Translations under genes and position numbers: made by a program
Notes under the pieces: generated by a model
What the model saw: the letters and a program-made list of their open reading frames with translations, nothing else
Told to the model about the DNA's origin: nothing
Database searches by the model: none
NCBI GenBank assembly: GCA_963733145.1
Contig: CAVTCJ010000013.1
Coordinates: forward strand, 682,001-746,000
DNA: 64,000 bases
Direction: 5' to 3'
Origin: JAHIKV01 sp963733145
Lineage (GTDB): Bacteria; Planctomycetota; Planctomycetia; Pirellulales; Thermoguttaceae
In this document: positions 34,132-44,412 of the stretch, in pieces
Layout of the letters: each line of letters begins with the position of its first letter
Position numbering within the stretch: position 1 is the first letter of the stretch

Positions 34132-35736
34132 GCTGCATAAGTCCAATTGTCGTTTTTACCCGACAAATGCCGCCGCGCCAAGTAGGCGGCCCTGCGGCGA
34201 AAATCGGCGACCATCCCCCAAGATCGCTTCCGTGTGCGGCCATATTTTCTGGCAATCGCTAAATCTTTGTAGGATTTAGGGTTTTCCAGTAAGTTTGCCA
34301 CATGCGGCTGTCGTCCAGGCACGCAAGGGCCATCATCGCTTCGGCGTTGGAGCCATCCCAGCGGCGACCGCGGCCCTTGACCCGGTGCGTGGTGGTCTTG
34401 CACTCGCTTTCCGTGGGCCCGCTGCCAATCTGCCAGCCGCGACGGCGGAACTCGGGGTAACGGATCATTGGTTTACGCTCCGCCACGTAGTGCATCAGGC
34501 GGTTGGCTTCCTTTCGTTTGGTCGGCGATCGCAAGGGAGAACGCCAAGCCACCAGTTGGTCCCAAGCGGAATCGTAGCCCACGTGCCGAAACGTGTGCAT
34601 CACTTCCTCCAGCCACGTCTTGCCCTGCGCGGACTCTTCGCCAAACACAATCCGGCGGCTCTTCTGTAGGTTCTCCCGCAGGTGATAAAAGTCCAAGCCG
34701 ATGGCGTCCACCAAACCGTGAAACTCGATCTGGTTGCGAATCCAGGGGGCCCCGTCCACGTTGGCCACCTTCTCCTCTGCCTTGGGCAACTCTAGTTGGC
34801 ACGCCATCCGCTGCATCAAACGCCCCGCCGCTTCGTGGTTGCCGCTGGTCGCCCCCACATAGCGGTGCTTCATCGTTTCGTCATAGAAGTTGGCCACCTT
34901 GAATTCCTTGTAGGCCTGATCGGCCCCCGTTTTCGCGCGAGGCAAGGGCCGACAGCGACGGCCGCGCCGGCGCCGTTTTTCGCGAATCTTCGTCCGCCGC
35001 TTCTGCTTCTCTTCCGCGGTGACCAGCGGCACTTGGACGCCGTCACACCCCAGATACAGCCGGGAAACGCCCTCGGTCGTGCGGCAGTCCGCAGCCGTCC
35101 ACGGCGGCTGCAACTCCCCGCGCTGCAAGACCCGCAACACCGCCTTGCCCTCCCCTTCGATCAACTGCCGCAACGCTTCCTTGCTGATGGACCAATGCGC
35201 CGCACGCGCCAGATTGGCCGCGGTCTTGGCAAAACTAGCTGAATCTTGATTCAACCGACACGCCATCTCCCGCACCCCTTCGCTGATCGTCGCTTCGGCT
35301 TCGTCCAACCAGCGGTCTGCCGGCGTTTCGCTTCCTTCCTGTCGACAGTGCCAACGAATCCGCCAAACATCAATCCGCCCATTGATGGTCAGGATGCTGG
35401 TGGACTGCTTTCCTTTATGCCGTTTCTTCTTTCCCGTCGCGGCGCTGTTCGGAGGGGGGAAAAGCGGCTTCCGCCGCGTTGACTTTCATCTGGATCGCCT
35501 TTTCGTAGGCGACCTGGCGAAAGCGATCCAAGGCATCCCTCGCTTTCTCTTCGCTATCGCGAATCACTCGACCCTGCGGCGCCTGTCCACCGCCTCGGCT
35601 ACCTCCCGCAACGCACGCTCGAACTCCGCTCGCATCTGCTCTTCGTAGGCCTTCCGGTCCAACTTGGGTAGTGCCATCGCAATTTCCTCCTGTGTGGCAT
35701 TATGCTAAAACCAAGACGCCAACCCAAGTTATACAG
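34132..35736. mobile_element. Insertion sequence (ISKra4/ISLre2-like)
   Basis: The boundaries are proposed from imperfect ends. The left end is CTGCATAAGTCCAATTGTCG (34132-34151). The right end, read inward, is CTGTATAACTTGGGTTGGCG (35717-35736). They match at about 14 of 20 positions. No clear target duplication is seen. It carries one transposase gene. Confidence 0.5.
34259..35677 (-). pseudogene. IS transposase, two frame breaks
   Basis: The start is at 35677 (MALPKLDRKAYEEQMRAEFE) with AGGAGG upstream. The frame changes near 35580 and 35425, then stays open to 34259. The C-terminal text WQIGSGPTESECKTTTHRVK followed by GRGRRWDGSNAEAMMALACL, and the DGVQVPL and VDGAPWIRNQIEFHG segments with their acidic residues, fit DDE transposases of the ISKra4/ISLre2 type. 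Total length would be about 470 residues. The shift sites lack a clear A6-type slippery run, so programmed frameshifting is not obvious. Confidence 0.7.
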
Positions 35737-35835
35737 CCTCCCTATTGTTCGCGCCAGTCATATTTGCCGCACACTCGGTTCCGAGCTAGTTTACCAACCG
35801 CACGATTCATGTTAGGATTACTCGGATTGGCTTCC

Positions 35836-35873
<38 letters not shown>

Positions 35874-35997
35874 GGTTATAGCTACCACCGCAAACTACCC
35901 CGCAAAACGCGGCAAATACCTTGTTTTCAAGGCTTTTCCTCACTACGGCCACTTCCTCGAATATAGTGTATAAATGTGTAGAAAAGTGGCGTTTCGG

Positions 35998-36011
35998 GTG
36001 TCAAGACACCT
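35998..36011. promoter_or_regulatory. GGTGTC-AA-GACACC dyad, candidate arm site of X
   Basis: This perfect 14-base dyad lies 125 bp inside the left end of X and is followed by ACAGGTG. The same half-site occurs several times at the right end (47011-47091), and once at 57958. Confidence 0.55.
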
Positions 36012-36055
36012 GGTAGTGTACAGGTGGGCGACTTCTCCCTGATAGCAGTAGAATC

Positions 36056-37015
36056 TCAGATTCCCACGCAAACCGTAAACGACAATGACGAATCGGCTGC
36101 CGCAGGCGCGGGGACAGGGATCGGGGTATCGGCCTTTTTCGCCAGCCGCGGTATGAGGTCCACGGCTTGCAGGTCGGCCGAGGTGTCAAGATAGTGCCGG
36201 CGAGTAATGGCGTCCGAAGAGTGTCCCAACTGCATGGTTGCATCACCGCCCGCCCGGTGCATGAGGGTGGCAGTTGTGCGCCTGATCCGCTGCAACTGGT
36301 CGCGGCGGCCGAATGGAAGCCCGGCCCGTTTGAGTGTTTTACGGATTTGCGAATACCACGTAGCCGAACACATCACGGTGTAAAAAATAAACTCCCGCTC
36401 TGGTTCGCGGATTGCCTCAATAGCCTCCAGGGTTGATTCGCTGATCCTCAATAGTTGGTCGTGCCGTTGCTTGCCGGTTAGACCCGCCCGGAACAGGATC
36501 GCCGGAATATCGGGGCGTATGTCGGAAAAGAGCAGCCGCTTGATTGTGCCGCCGCGCTGTCCAGTGTCGTAAGCCACGAGAATGATCGCCAGCAGGATTC
36601 GGGATCGACGGATGCCTTGATGCCATCCCGGGGTGGACTTGGCGGCTTCAATCAGACGTGACATTTCCTCGGGCGTGTACGCTTCGGGCATCCTGTTGGT
36701 TGCTGATATGTGGGGCACGTCCGGCACTTCCGTCAGCAATCCCCTCTTGTGTGCGTAGGTCGCCAGGGCGATTAGATGTTTGCGTAAGGTTCGGGTTGTA
36801 TCGGGTCGGTGTCCCCGAGAATAGTGACAGAGAAACTTATTGATCTTGTCTTCCGTGAGGTCGTCGAGGATGGGTTGCCGATGTAGTGCCCTTGCGAAGC
36901 TGCGCAGGGTCACGCCGTAAATCCCGGCCGTTGAATCCATCAGCCGCTTGTTCGGCCGGTAGTAATCGTCGAAAAACTTTACAAGGGGCGTACAGCCGTT
37001 TGACTTGCTGGGCAT
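36056..37015 (-). CDS. Tyrosine recombinase / phage integrase 1
   Basis: This intact protein of about 319 residues has an N-terminal SAM-like core-binding domain (LVKFFDDYYRPNKRLMDSTA; HLIALATYAHKRGLLTEVPD). In the catalytic domain, box I is VAYDTGQRGGTIKRLL with its Arg, box II starts RIRRTTATLMHRAGG, and LGHSSDAITRRHYLD gives the His and the nucleophilic Tyr. The usual first His of HxxR is replaced by Arg. The start at 37015 (MPSKSNGC) is preferred. It lies next to the left attachment site of X and reads towards it. Confidence 0.88.
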   Translation of the reverse strand: MPSKSNGCTPLVKFFDDYYRPNKRLMDSTAGIYGVTLRSFARALHRQPILDDLTEDKINKFLCHYSRGHRPDTTRTLRKHLIALATYAHKRGLLTEVPDVPHISATNRMPEAYTPEEMSRLIEAAKSTPGWHQGIRRSRILLAIILVAYDTGQRGGTIKRLLFSDIRPDIPAILFRAGLTGKQRHDQLLRISESTLEAIEAIREPEREFIFYTVMCSATWYSQIRKTLKRAGLPFGRRDQLQRIRRTTATLMHRAGGDATMQLGHSSDAITRRHYLDTSADLQAVDLIPRLAKKADTPIPVPAPAAADSSLSFTVCVGI

Positions 37016-37218
37016 TGTCGTGACTCCAAGAAAGACCACGAGCCGTTGCACCCGCTTACAAGCACCCGAAGAGTGCCTCGCGGCCTTGGTCCCCGGCTAC
37101 CCGGATCATTCCTTGGTTACGCGAACGGACGCAACGGCTCGTGGCCTGATAGATCATCTTGGAACCTTTGGAAGGGTTGTAAGCCCTTGGCGGTCTATGA
37201 TTCGACCGCCGCGGGCTA

Positions 37219-37767
37219 TTATCGGTTATCGAGGGGAAACGTCAACCCCCCGCCTCTTCGCTTGATCCGCTCTTTGGCACAACTGGGGCACGTGCAATTC
37301 GCCACTTCGCCGGTGCAGCCGGCCTTGCCCAACGTCGCCGCCGACTCGCCCGCCTCCGCCGCGGCTACCGCCGGAAAGTGCGATTTCGCCGGCGACGGCT
37401 CGCGTCGATTCGATCGACCAGACTGCGTCGACGTGGCCGACGATTCGCCCGGGCCTTGCATCGACCCCCGCCGGTTCGGACGTGCGCGGTCCGGCTCGCT
37501 GTCGGTGGCGGTATAAGGCTCGCAAGCGGTCGCCTCCTCTTCGCTCAGTTTCTCCCACGTCGCCCATGCCGCCGTCAGTTCTCCCGCCAGGCAGTCAGAG
37601 ACCTCGACACAGTAGACGTTGACGGCCGCTTCGCCGTCGATCACCACGTCCGCCACGCGCCAGAGCCGGCCGTCGACGCTGCCAATGCAGCTCCCGATCG
37701 CGGGGACCGCCGGCAAGCTCCGCTGCTCGGTCCCCACGCCTCGAAAATGGAGTTGAACGTCGATCAT
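37219..37767 (-). CDS. Phage-type hypothetical protein with C-terminal CxxC
   Basis: This is a protein of about 182 residues starting MIDVQLHFRGVGTEQRSLPA. A strand-rich first half (IGSVDGRLWRVADVVIDGEA, then AVNVYCVEVSD) is followed by an acidic and Pro/Ser-rich linker and CTCPSCAKERIKRRGG at the end. Its ATG overlaps the stop of the preceding zinc-ribbon gene (ATGA), so the two are translationally coupled. Function is unknown. Confidence 0.55.
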   Translation of the reverse strand: MIDVQLHFRGVGTEQRSLPAVPAIGSCIGSVDGRLWRVADVVIDGEAAVNVYCVEVSDCLAGELTAAWATWEKLSEEEATACEPYTATDSEPDRARPNRRGSMQGPGESSATSTQSGRSNRREPSPAKSHFPAVAAAEAGESAATLGKAGCTGEVANCTCPSCAKERIKRRGGGLTFPLDNR

Positions 37768-38010
37768 GTTTTCCGCCTTCCGTTGAACCTGTATTCGCAT
37801 AGCGGACAGTAGATGCTGCCCGGCGGCCGGCGGGATTCGCTTCGGAGCGAGACAGCCCATACAATGATCCGGCGCCATGCGGCTTGCCGTTGTTGGACGA
37901 TCGCCGGGCAAGCTCCGCCCGGCAACGGTCGCATACCTGCCAGTTGACCGCGGCCGGCCGCTCGGTGGCAGATTATGCACTCGCGGCCGGTCAGATTCGA
38001 TTTCTTTCAT
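37764..38010 (-). pseudogene. Small zinc-ribbon gene, frameshifted
   Basis: In three successive frames the reverse strand gives WQVCDRCRAEL, then APDHCMGCLAPKRIPP, then IYCPLCEYRFNGRRKT and a stop that overlaps the next ATG. Rejoined, these would make a small protein of about 80 residues with three CxxC pairs. Small zinc ribbons are common among phage genes of this size. The start is uncertain. Confidence 0.4.
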
Positions 38011-38163
38011 TGCTGGCCCCCCGTCCGTGTATCTTTGTGCCAGTATCCGCCCTCCCGCGGCCGATCCGTCCGAAAACCGGCCTTCTGTGCGTTGCGCCTG
38101 TGCGTCCGAAGGGGTCTGGTCGATGTTTGATACCTTTCGGGCAAGTGCCCCTAGAATCGCCTC

Positions 38164-38536
38164 CTACGGCGTCGCTGCCCGCTCTGCCTTCACGATTGCC
38201 CCGAGCACCAGCCGCCGGATGAACAGCCGCGAACCGGGCACGGCCACGGCCAACATCCACCAGTCCGCGTTTCTTCGCCTCCTCGGCCAGCCAATCGACG
38301 ATCGTCTCGAGACGCTCCCGACACCACCCAGGGCCTTCGCGGTTCATAGTGGCGATTCGATCATTGCAGTTACACTTCCGCGTCGGGCCTTCTCCTACCC
38401 AGCGGAGAATGGCGTCATGCAGGTAGTCGCCCGGGCCGGGGAGGGTACAAGGTCTGATAGGAAACCTCCCGCGATTCCATTTTTTCCAACCGCAGCGGGT
38501 GCAAAATGAACCGCTCTGGTCCGGGACGCAGTTCAT
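38164..38536 (-). pseudogene. Phage hypothetical protein, one frame break
   Basis: The start is at 38536 (MNCVPDQSGSFCTRCGWKKW). It contains LHDAILRWVGEGPTRKCNCN and REGPGWCRERLETIVDWLAE, as in small phage proteins that precede integrase genes. The frame changes near 38265, and the tail then reads LFIRRLVLGAIVKAERAATP, stopping at 38164. The total is about 124 residues. Function is unknown; the cysteines suggest a metal site. Confidence 0.5.
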
Positions 38537-38700
38537 TCGGGAAACTCCAAAATCGCGTAAGCAATCGGCTCATCTGGAGGTGAACAATATCCACCTGCGG
38601 CATAGACTGACACAAATGGAATCTGCAACGTAAAATCTCGCCGGCCGGGCAGGCCACGCCCGTGGAAAACGCGACCCGCCGCGGCCGGCTCACGAAAGGA

Positions 38701-39522
38701 TTATTCCGACCACTTCATTCGGTCGGGGTTCATTTTCTCTTCGGCCAAAACCGACAGCCGCTTTTCCAGCTTGGCGATTTCCACCCGGTCTGAATCGTTG
38801 GCCTTTTCTGCCGCGGGCGCCTTGTCGCGTTGGGCCTTTAACAACTTGATCTTGTTCTTGGTTTCATCATACAAGACCTTGATTTCGCGCTTGTCCCCCG
38901 CCGCGGTATAGATCGACGGACGCTCACCGCGCCCGAGTTGCCCGGCCAGTTCTGTTTGCCGTGCAATCGCGCCCTCGATTTTTTGCGGCGTTTGTCGCTG
39001 TCCAATCGCCCGCCGCAACTTGTCGATTTTGTTGCGAACCTCGGTGGCCTCGGCGCTGATCGTCGGGCAGGCCGTTTCCGCCAATGTGCCGGTCGCGCTC
39101 GTCTTCACCCGCTGCAAATCAGCCCTTGCGTCCGCGGCCGCGGCCTTTTCTGAGGACACGTAGCCCAGGCGCTGCGTTTCGTCAAAATGTCGTAGCGCTT
39201 CGTGTAACTCCCTAATCGTCAGATAATCCACGATCAACTTATTGCCGAAGTTGACGGCAGACGCGACGACCTCCAACTGCTGGCATTCCTGTTCCAATCG
39301 CGGAACATCCTCGCGCAGAACACGGTCGGCCTCGCGCCGCCGGCGAAGGCGCCGAAGGTCGGCATCGAAGTCGGTCGTGAGTCGATCGGCCGCGTCCAAA
39401 ACGGCTTCATCCGCACCATCGTTGTCGTCGCCCGCCGCCTGGATAACCATTTTGCGATATGCGCCTTCGGGGTCGCCGGTAATTGCCTTAACACCATCAG
39501 TAATCTTTTCCAGAACGCTCAT
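38701..39522 (-). CDS. Coiled-coil phage protein, scaffold-like
   Basis: This 273-residue protein is almost wholly helical: RLTTDFDADLRRLRRRREAD, DVPRLEQECQQLEVVASAVN, NKIDKLRRAIGQRQTPQKIE and a final KLEKRLSVLAEEK. High charge and heptad patterns suggest a coiled coil. Its position right after the prohead protease gene fits a scaffolding or capsid-assembly protein, but no family signature is visible. The start at 39522 (MSVLEKITDG) is chosen over 39561 because the longer form overlaps the protease gene. Confidence 0.5.
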   Translation of the reverse strand: MSVLEKITDGVKAITGDPEGAYRKMVIQAAGDDNDGADEAVLDAADRLTTDFDADLRRLRRRREADRVLREDVPRLEQECQQLEVVASAVNFGNKLIVDYLTIRELHEALRHFDETQRLGYVSSEKAAAADARADLQRVKTSATGTLAETACPTISAEATEVRNKIDKLRRAIGQRQTPQKIEGAIARQTELAGQLGRGERPSIYTAAGDKREIKVLYDETKNKIKLLKAQRDKAPAAEKANDSDRVEIAKLEKRLSVLAEEKMNPDRMKWSE

Positions 39523-39538
39523 TGTCGAATCCTTTCGT

Positions 39539-40354
39539 TTAATCAGTGATTTTTCGGACAAACTCTTTCACCTCGTCCGCGTCGGCGAGGTCAGTCGCAT
39601 CGTTGAACTGTTTGCGCATGTTGGGATCATACGAGCCGTCCGTTGTTATAGCCGCGGCGAATTGCTTTGCGCCTTCGGGGTCGGGAAGGTCCAGGGCTTC
39701 GATGATTCCACGGCGGACATATACTTCGCAGTTCCAGGAGATAAGAGCGAATCTCCGCCGGCGTGTGGCGGTAGGAAAGTCCCGTATCCATCGGCGGAAG
39801 TGCCCAAATGGGAAAATTGATTTCCGCGGCGACGGCCTCGACGAGCCGCTTCTTTTCGGTCGCCGGGTCGGAACTACCTCAAACAGCCCGCAAGTGGTGG
39901 CCGGGTCGGCTACCAAATCGACGGACTGGACTTTGACGATTTCTTCGACCACCACCTTGCCGGTGCGGCGTGAGACGTTGGCCTCGACGTTGTGGGAGAA
40001 TCCCACGTTCTCGGGCGCGTGTTCCGCGTCCCACATAAGCTGCTCCGCCAGGGCGTGCTTCGGGTTGAAGTGGAAGTCGCCGCGGAGGCCGCCCGCGTCT
40101 GCCACAACGCCACGGATTCGGCCAATTCGGTCTTGATAATCCCGCGGCCCGGTCGCGCTTCCCTTCGGATGATTCACGTTGACGCTTGCGTTTTCGTACA
40201 ACGGGATTGCCCCGCGAAGTGTGCCGTCTGGATAGGACCGGCCATTCTTCGATTCGTGGCCGATGATCCGACAACCGCGGATGATCCCGGCCTGTCGATC
40301 GACTTTCACCCCGCCGCCAATCGCGGAGTATTCGAGCAGATTTTCGTTTCCCAT
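39539..40354 (-). pseudogene. Prohead protease-like protein, two compensating frame breaks
   Basis: The start is at 40354 (MGNENLLEYSAIGGGVKVDR). The segment SYPDGTLRGAIPLYENASVN, then VNHPKGSATGPRDYQDRIGR, and later NVGFSHNVEANVSRRTGKVV and VEEIVKVQSVDLVADPATT, fit capsid-maturation serine proteases of the S78/XkdF-like kind: the conserved H (NHPKG), S (VGFSHNV) and VDLVADPAT are all present. Between about 39885 and 39720 another frame reads better, with return to the first frame for the tail EALDLPDPEGAKQFAAAITT. It follows the terminase genes. Confidence 0.65.
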
Positions 40355-40368
40355 TTTCTCGATTCCTT

Positions 40369-41772
40369 TCAGATTTCATAACCACGTGGAAAAAGTGAAT
40401 CGCCCAGGCCGTCGGTCAGGTCGCCCATCCACGGCCGGCCCAACGCTTCGAGCATGTGAGGCAGAACCGTCAGCAGTGCGGACAGCCGATCCGAATGGCC
40501 GTTTTCGTTTTCCGCCAGTTCGATCTTGCAGCCGTATGGCCGCTCCACTACTCGCGCACCGTAAATATCCTCCATCAAGAGCGGATTGGGGTACAGTTCC
40601 AACACCTCGTCACGAAACGCTTGTTGCAGTGCCGCGGCCTGTCGAACCAACACGTTGCCCGTGGCCCTCTCCGCCGTCACGTCAAACCCCATCCCGGTCA
40701 ACTCTTCGCAGACGCGGAGCATCTCCCAACTGTCACAGAACACGGCCCGGGTGTGGAACAGGTTCCCCTGCAAAATTATCTCATCTTTGATTCGCTCCAG
40801 CCGGCACGGCGGGGCCAGGTCAACCACTCGCGCGACCCGCAATTTCCCTTCCGCGTGTCGGCCCGTCAGCACAACCACGGCCGCGTGGTGCGTGGTCAGG
40901 CCAGCGTCAACGCCAATCGCGGCATATCGTGTCCTGGAATCGGACCCGCTCCCATTGCGGCCCGGGGTGGACGATGCACCGCTCGATTGCGTCCACCGGC
41001 AGAGAATCGCCCCCGGCCGCAACCCACTCGCCCTGATACAGCCGCCGAAACCGGGCCGGCGGGTTTCGCTTCCGCGCCTCGTCGATGTCCGCTGCCGATT
41101 GCCACGGCGGGGTGGCCGTCACCTTGATAAAATGCCAACGATCATCGACGCGATATATTTCCCGCCACTTCCACGCCCACGATTGCAGGAAGCCCGCGTT
41201 GGTGCAAAGCAAACCGAAGGCGTCGGGCATCTTTGCAAAGTTATCGGCGACCGTCTGTGCGAACGATTCGTTGCTAATGTGGCTCACCTCGTTCAAGAGG
41301 ATCATGTTCGGCCGGGCGCCGTGGCTGCCCGTGCTGTCCGTCGTGAGGATTTCGCACTCGCCCCCGGTCGCCTGATTCACGATCCGCCACCGCTGTACGT
41401 CGATCCGCTCGGCAAGCCAGGGATTCGCGGCAAGCCAATCCTGAATTGCCCGCTTCACTTCCCCGCCCTGCCCTTGATCGTCGGCCGCCACCTGTATCAG
41501 CACCGCCCAGGGCGAAAACGCCAACAGCCAGACGATGCACAACGCCCCGAGGGTATCTTTCCCCAAACCCTTGACGGCCTCCAGCCAGATTCCACGCCGG
41601 GGTGGTCGATGCCGTTGGGCTATCGCCAACAGGCACGGGCCGGCCACGATCAGGAAGTCCCGCTGCTCTGCCGTCCACACGTCGCCGAATCGGGGACCTT
41701 CCGGCGCAGCCGCATATCGGCGAAAAACTCCATCGGGTCGGCCGCGTAGCTCTGGATTTGCTCGGGTGTCAT
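40369..41772 (-). pseudogene. terL: Terminase large subunit, frame breaks
   Basis: The start is at 41772 (MTPEQIQSYAADPMEFFADM), with the ATG overlapping the terS stop. The frame changes near 41705. The ATPase then reads WTAEQRDFLIVAGPCLLAIA, the Walker-A-like AVKGLGKDTLGALCIV (about residue 85) and the Walker-B-like PNMILLNEVSH. A second change near 40920 leads into the RNase-H-like nuclease AAIGVDAGLTTHHAAVVVLT with later acidic residues (FCDSWEMLRVCEEL; NENGHSDRLSALL). The protein would cut and pump DNA into proheads. It is complete once rejoined, about 467 residues. Confidence 0.75.
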
Positions 41773-42226
41773 TCCTTGCCCTCCATGCACCGAGCCGACG
41801 GCGCCGGGCCGCCGGCCGGGCTTGTGCCTGCGCCGCGTCCAAGGCGTCCCACAAGCTGCCCGCGGCCTGGCCCTTGCCGCTCAGGCCCAACCGCTCGATA
41901 GCCCTGTTACGCTCCAACGTGGCCCAGCAGACGGTCTTGAGCAGGCTCAGCACTTCGGCCGCGGGTAGCTCGGGATCGGCCACAACAAGCCGCTGCGCAA
42001 TCAGGGCCGTGGTTTCATAGCGGGCTGCCAGATTCACTTCGGCATAGTGAACCGGCGTCAACTCGCCATGCGCCTTGCGGACGTGCGCCTCCAGGTCCAT
42101 GCGCAGCCGTTTGACGTAGCCTTGAATGGCCCGGTATCGCTTGCCCAAATTGCCCAACACCATGCCGTGCCGCTGGGTCCGGCCGCCGTGTTTCGCTGCG
42201 TTTGTATTGCCTTCCGTGGCTCCCAT
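41769..42226 (-). CDS. terS: Probable terminase small subunit, frame break near the end
   Basis: This protein of about 152 residues begins MGATEGNTNAAKHGGRTQRH, the usual style of small-terminase or HTH proteins that start with a G/N/A/K/H-rich tail. It continues with helices (YRAIQGYVKRLRMDLEAHVR; KTVCWATLERNRAIERLGLS). A frame change near 41850 gives a proper stop at 41769 that overlaps the terL start as ATGA. It would recognise the packaging site. Identification rests on position and style more than on motifs. Confidence 0.55.
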
Positions 42227-42968
42227 AACGGTCTATTGAACCGTTGCCCTTCCCGGCGTATCACCTTATACGCCAATGCGTTATGTATCCTCACCCCAGC
42301 ACCCAGACACCCGTTGACACCCGCTTGCACACTTTATAGGCAGGATTCCCCGCCCGCTGCCTACCACCCGTCTGGACTGTAGACTTTCGTCTGCTGACTC
42401 GCCGGCCGAACGTGGCCGGCCGAAGGTCCCATCGTCCCCTGTCCGTCCCGTCGGATTGCTTCCCCACGCTTTGGGAAACCTTTCCTCCTGCTGGCCGGCT
42501 CTCTCGCCGAATTGAGACTTGTCTGATTTCTCCCTTTCTCGATTCGCCCCTCGCTCATCTGTTCGCCTGCTGGCCTCATCGCGCACCCCGAGTCTCCCTT
42601 GTGATAAAGGGGTAGAGTCCTGTCTCTGCGTTGTACGACTGACTCATCTGACTTGCGTGCTGAGCAACAAAACCTTATACTGACTTTCGGTTTATCACGT
42701 GTGGACCGGGACACGCTCGGGGTTTGATGGATCGACTACCATCTCGTTGCCCGGGGGCCTTTCAACTTGGTTGGGCTGAAAGGTTTCATTTCGGTTCCAT
42801 CGCTCAGCAGCCGGGGACTTTTTCACCCGGCTCTTTTTGTATTCCGGTTCCTTTTCGGATCGGGGTAGGACTCCGGCACAATTCAACCCGCCCGCGTGCC
42901 ACACGCGGGATCGTACAACTCGGTCAGTGGCCGTTCGGGGCGCGACGCCCGTTACGCTTTTCGGCCTA
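42227..42968. other. Stretch without supported gene
   Basis: About 740 bases between the terminase genes and the Topo VI-A-like gene. Open frames on both strands have the composition of shadows, and none has protein-like periodicity together with a ribosome site. GGCCGGCCGAACGTGGCCGG at about 42400 is a local dyad. It could hold a packaging or replication origin, but nothing shows this directly. Confidence 0.4.
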
Positions 42969-43949
42969 CTACTCATAATCACCTCGCCAGTCACCAAGTG
43001 TGTCGAACACCACCCTCCGCACTGCCGTCAGCTTTGCTGCGTCGGCCTTCTCCTGCTCGACCTCATAGTTGAACGCTTCCGGGTCGATCACGGCGTCTAT
43101 TGCCTCACGTAGCACGTCCTGAAGGGTTGCCGGTGACAGTGCCTCCAACTCCCAAACGTCTTCGCCATGTTTGGTGACGAAGTTCAACGCAATGCCTTTG
43201 TACCCTTCCTCTTCCTTGCCGCGTTTTTTGGCTTTCATTGTGGGTGGAAGGTCATAGTCGGCAACCTGCTCGGCGGTCAACGCCACCTTGATCGGCTCGA
43301 TTTGTTCGATGTCAAAGTCATCTCGAAGCGACCGGGCGAAGCTGTGGATAATCTCTTCGCCGTCAGGATCGAAGTCGGAAAGCATCAGAAGCACTAGCCG
43401 ATCCTTGCCGCTTTTCTCGAATCGCTCAGCAATATCATGGCGTGGCCGCAGACTGCAATAGCCGCGGCCGATGGTCATAGGGATGGTGAACTGTGCGGCA
43501 ACCGGCCGGATGATCGGCTCGATGGTATTTTTCTCGCCGATGATTTCGATGTGGTTTGGTTGCGACTGCATCAAGTCCCGCCAATAGTTCTGGCAGTATT
43601 CACCCATCTCCTGTCCGATGTACGTTTGCACGTCTCGATGGGCGGGCCATAATGATACAGGCCGGGTTAAATCTTGAATAATCTCCATCGGGATGTGGCC
43701 GCTGACACGGCGCGGGTAAACAATTCGCACAGCGCTTGATAGCTCCGACGGTCATTACAATAGACGGACCCCGGCTTACTGGCATGAATCAGCGGCGGAT
43801 CGTTCAATAAGGCGTAGTGAATCTGGCGGTCGGAGAGAGGCCAAAACTTCCGGCGCTCATTGATTGTCCGCTTGATAGCGTCCAAGAAGGGCCGCTTTGC
43901 CTCCGTGATATTGGCCCTCTTTTTCTCCCCGCGAAGGGTGATAGCAACC
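42969..43949 (-). pseudogene. Topoisomerase VI subunit A / Spo11-like protein, one frame break
   Basis: The frame opens right after the ParB stop (about 43949; start codon unclear, perhaps TTG at 43888). KRPFLDAIKRTINERRKFWP leads to SDRQIHYALLNDPPLIHA, equal to the RxIYY catalytic-Tyr segment of the Topo VI-A/Spo11 winged helix. A single-base loss near 43700 shifts the frame into RVSGHIPMEIIQDLTRPVSL. A TOPRIM domain follows: EIIGEKNTIEPIIR (Glu) and LMLSDFDPDGEEIIHSFARS (DxD). The tail, about 120 residues, is not recognised. Topo VI-A cuts both DNA strands but needs a B subunit, which is not encoded nearby. About 325 residues when rejoined. Confidence 0.65.
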
Positions 43950-43953
43950 GAAT

Positions 43954-44412
43954 TCAGCTACTAGACTGATTTTGCCGATGTTCGATCAGCGATTTGTAGG
44001 CGGCGGCGGGGTCGGCCGATACTACTTCCTCACGTAGCTTTTCGTCAAACGTCTTGATCCGCTGCCGGTTGAACTCCCGAAGGGCGACAATGAATTGCGG
44101 ATTGATTTTGCCATTGCCGTTTATCCTTCGCTGGATCGCTGATACCCGGCAGGGCACCTTTTTCAAACCCGCCAGCTTCGCCGCTGCGTGTCGCCTGTGG
44201 CCAGAGATGATGAATCCGTCCGGGGTCACGACAAGCAATTCCTGTATTCCATGCTCGCGGATGGAAGCGGCCAGGGTCTTCACCTCGGGATCAGTACAAT
44301 CCACGGGGCGGTAGAGTTGTGCATTTTCTGGCGAGGGAAAGATTTCGTTGATCGGAATAGACCGAATCAGGTCTTTACTGTTTTTCGGCTTCCGTGCCGT
44401 GATTATGCTCAT
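43954..44412 (-). CDS. ParB-like nuclease-domain protein
   Basis: This 152-residue protein starts at 44412 (MSIITARKPKNSKDLIRSIP). A ParB/Srx-type domain follows: INEIFPSPENAQLYRP, VKTLAASIREHGIQELLVVT and GFIISGHRRHAAAKLAGLKK. The GHRR motif is the CTP-binding and active-site box of ParB-like folds. A short helical tail follows. In phage elements, such proteins act as DNA-binding regulators or DNA-modification co-factors. The start overlaps the upstream excisionase-like gene by four bases (ATGA). Confidence 0.75.
   Translation of the reverse strand: MSIITARKPKNSKDLIRSIPINEIFPSPENAQLYRPVDCTDPEVKTLAASIREHGIQELLVVTPDGFIISGHRRHAAAKLAGLKKVPCRVSAIQRRINGNGKINPQFIVALREFNRQRIKTFDEKLREEVVSADPAAAYKSLIEHRQNQSSS

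Noticed and set aside
34259..35677. Programmed frameshifting in the transposase
   Set aside because: No clear slippery run with downstream structure at either shift, and similar breaks affect unrelated genes in the window.
42227..42968. Reverse frames of about 100 codons between terminase and Topo VI-A-like genes
   Set aside because: Arg/Gly/Ser-rich text in several frames at once, without homology-like patterns or ribosome sites.
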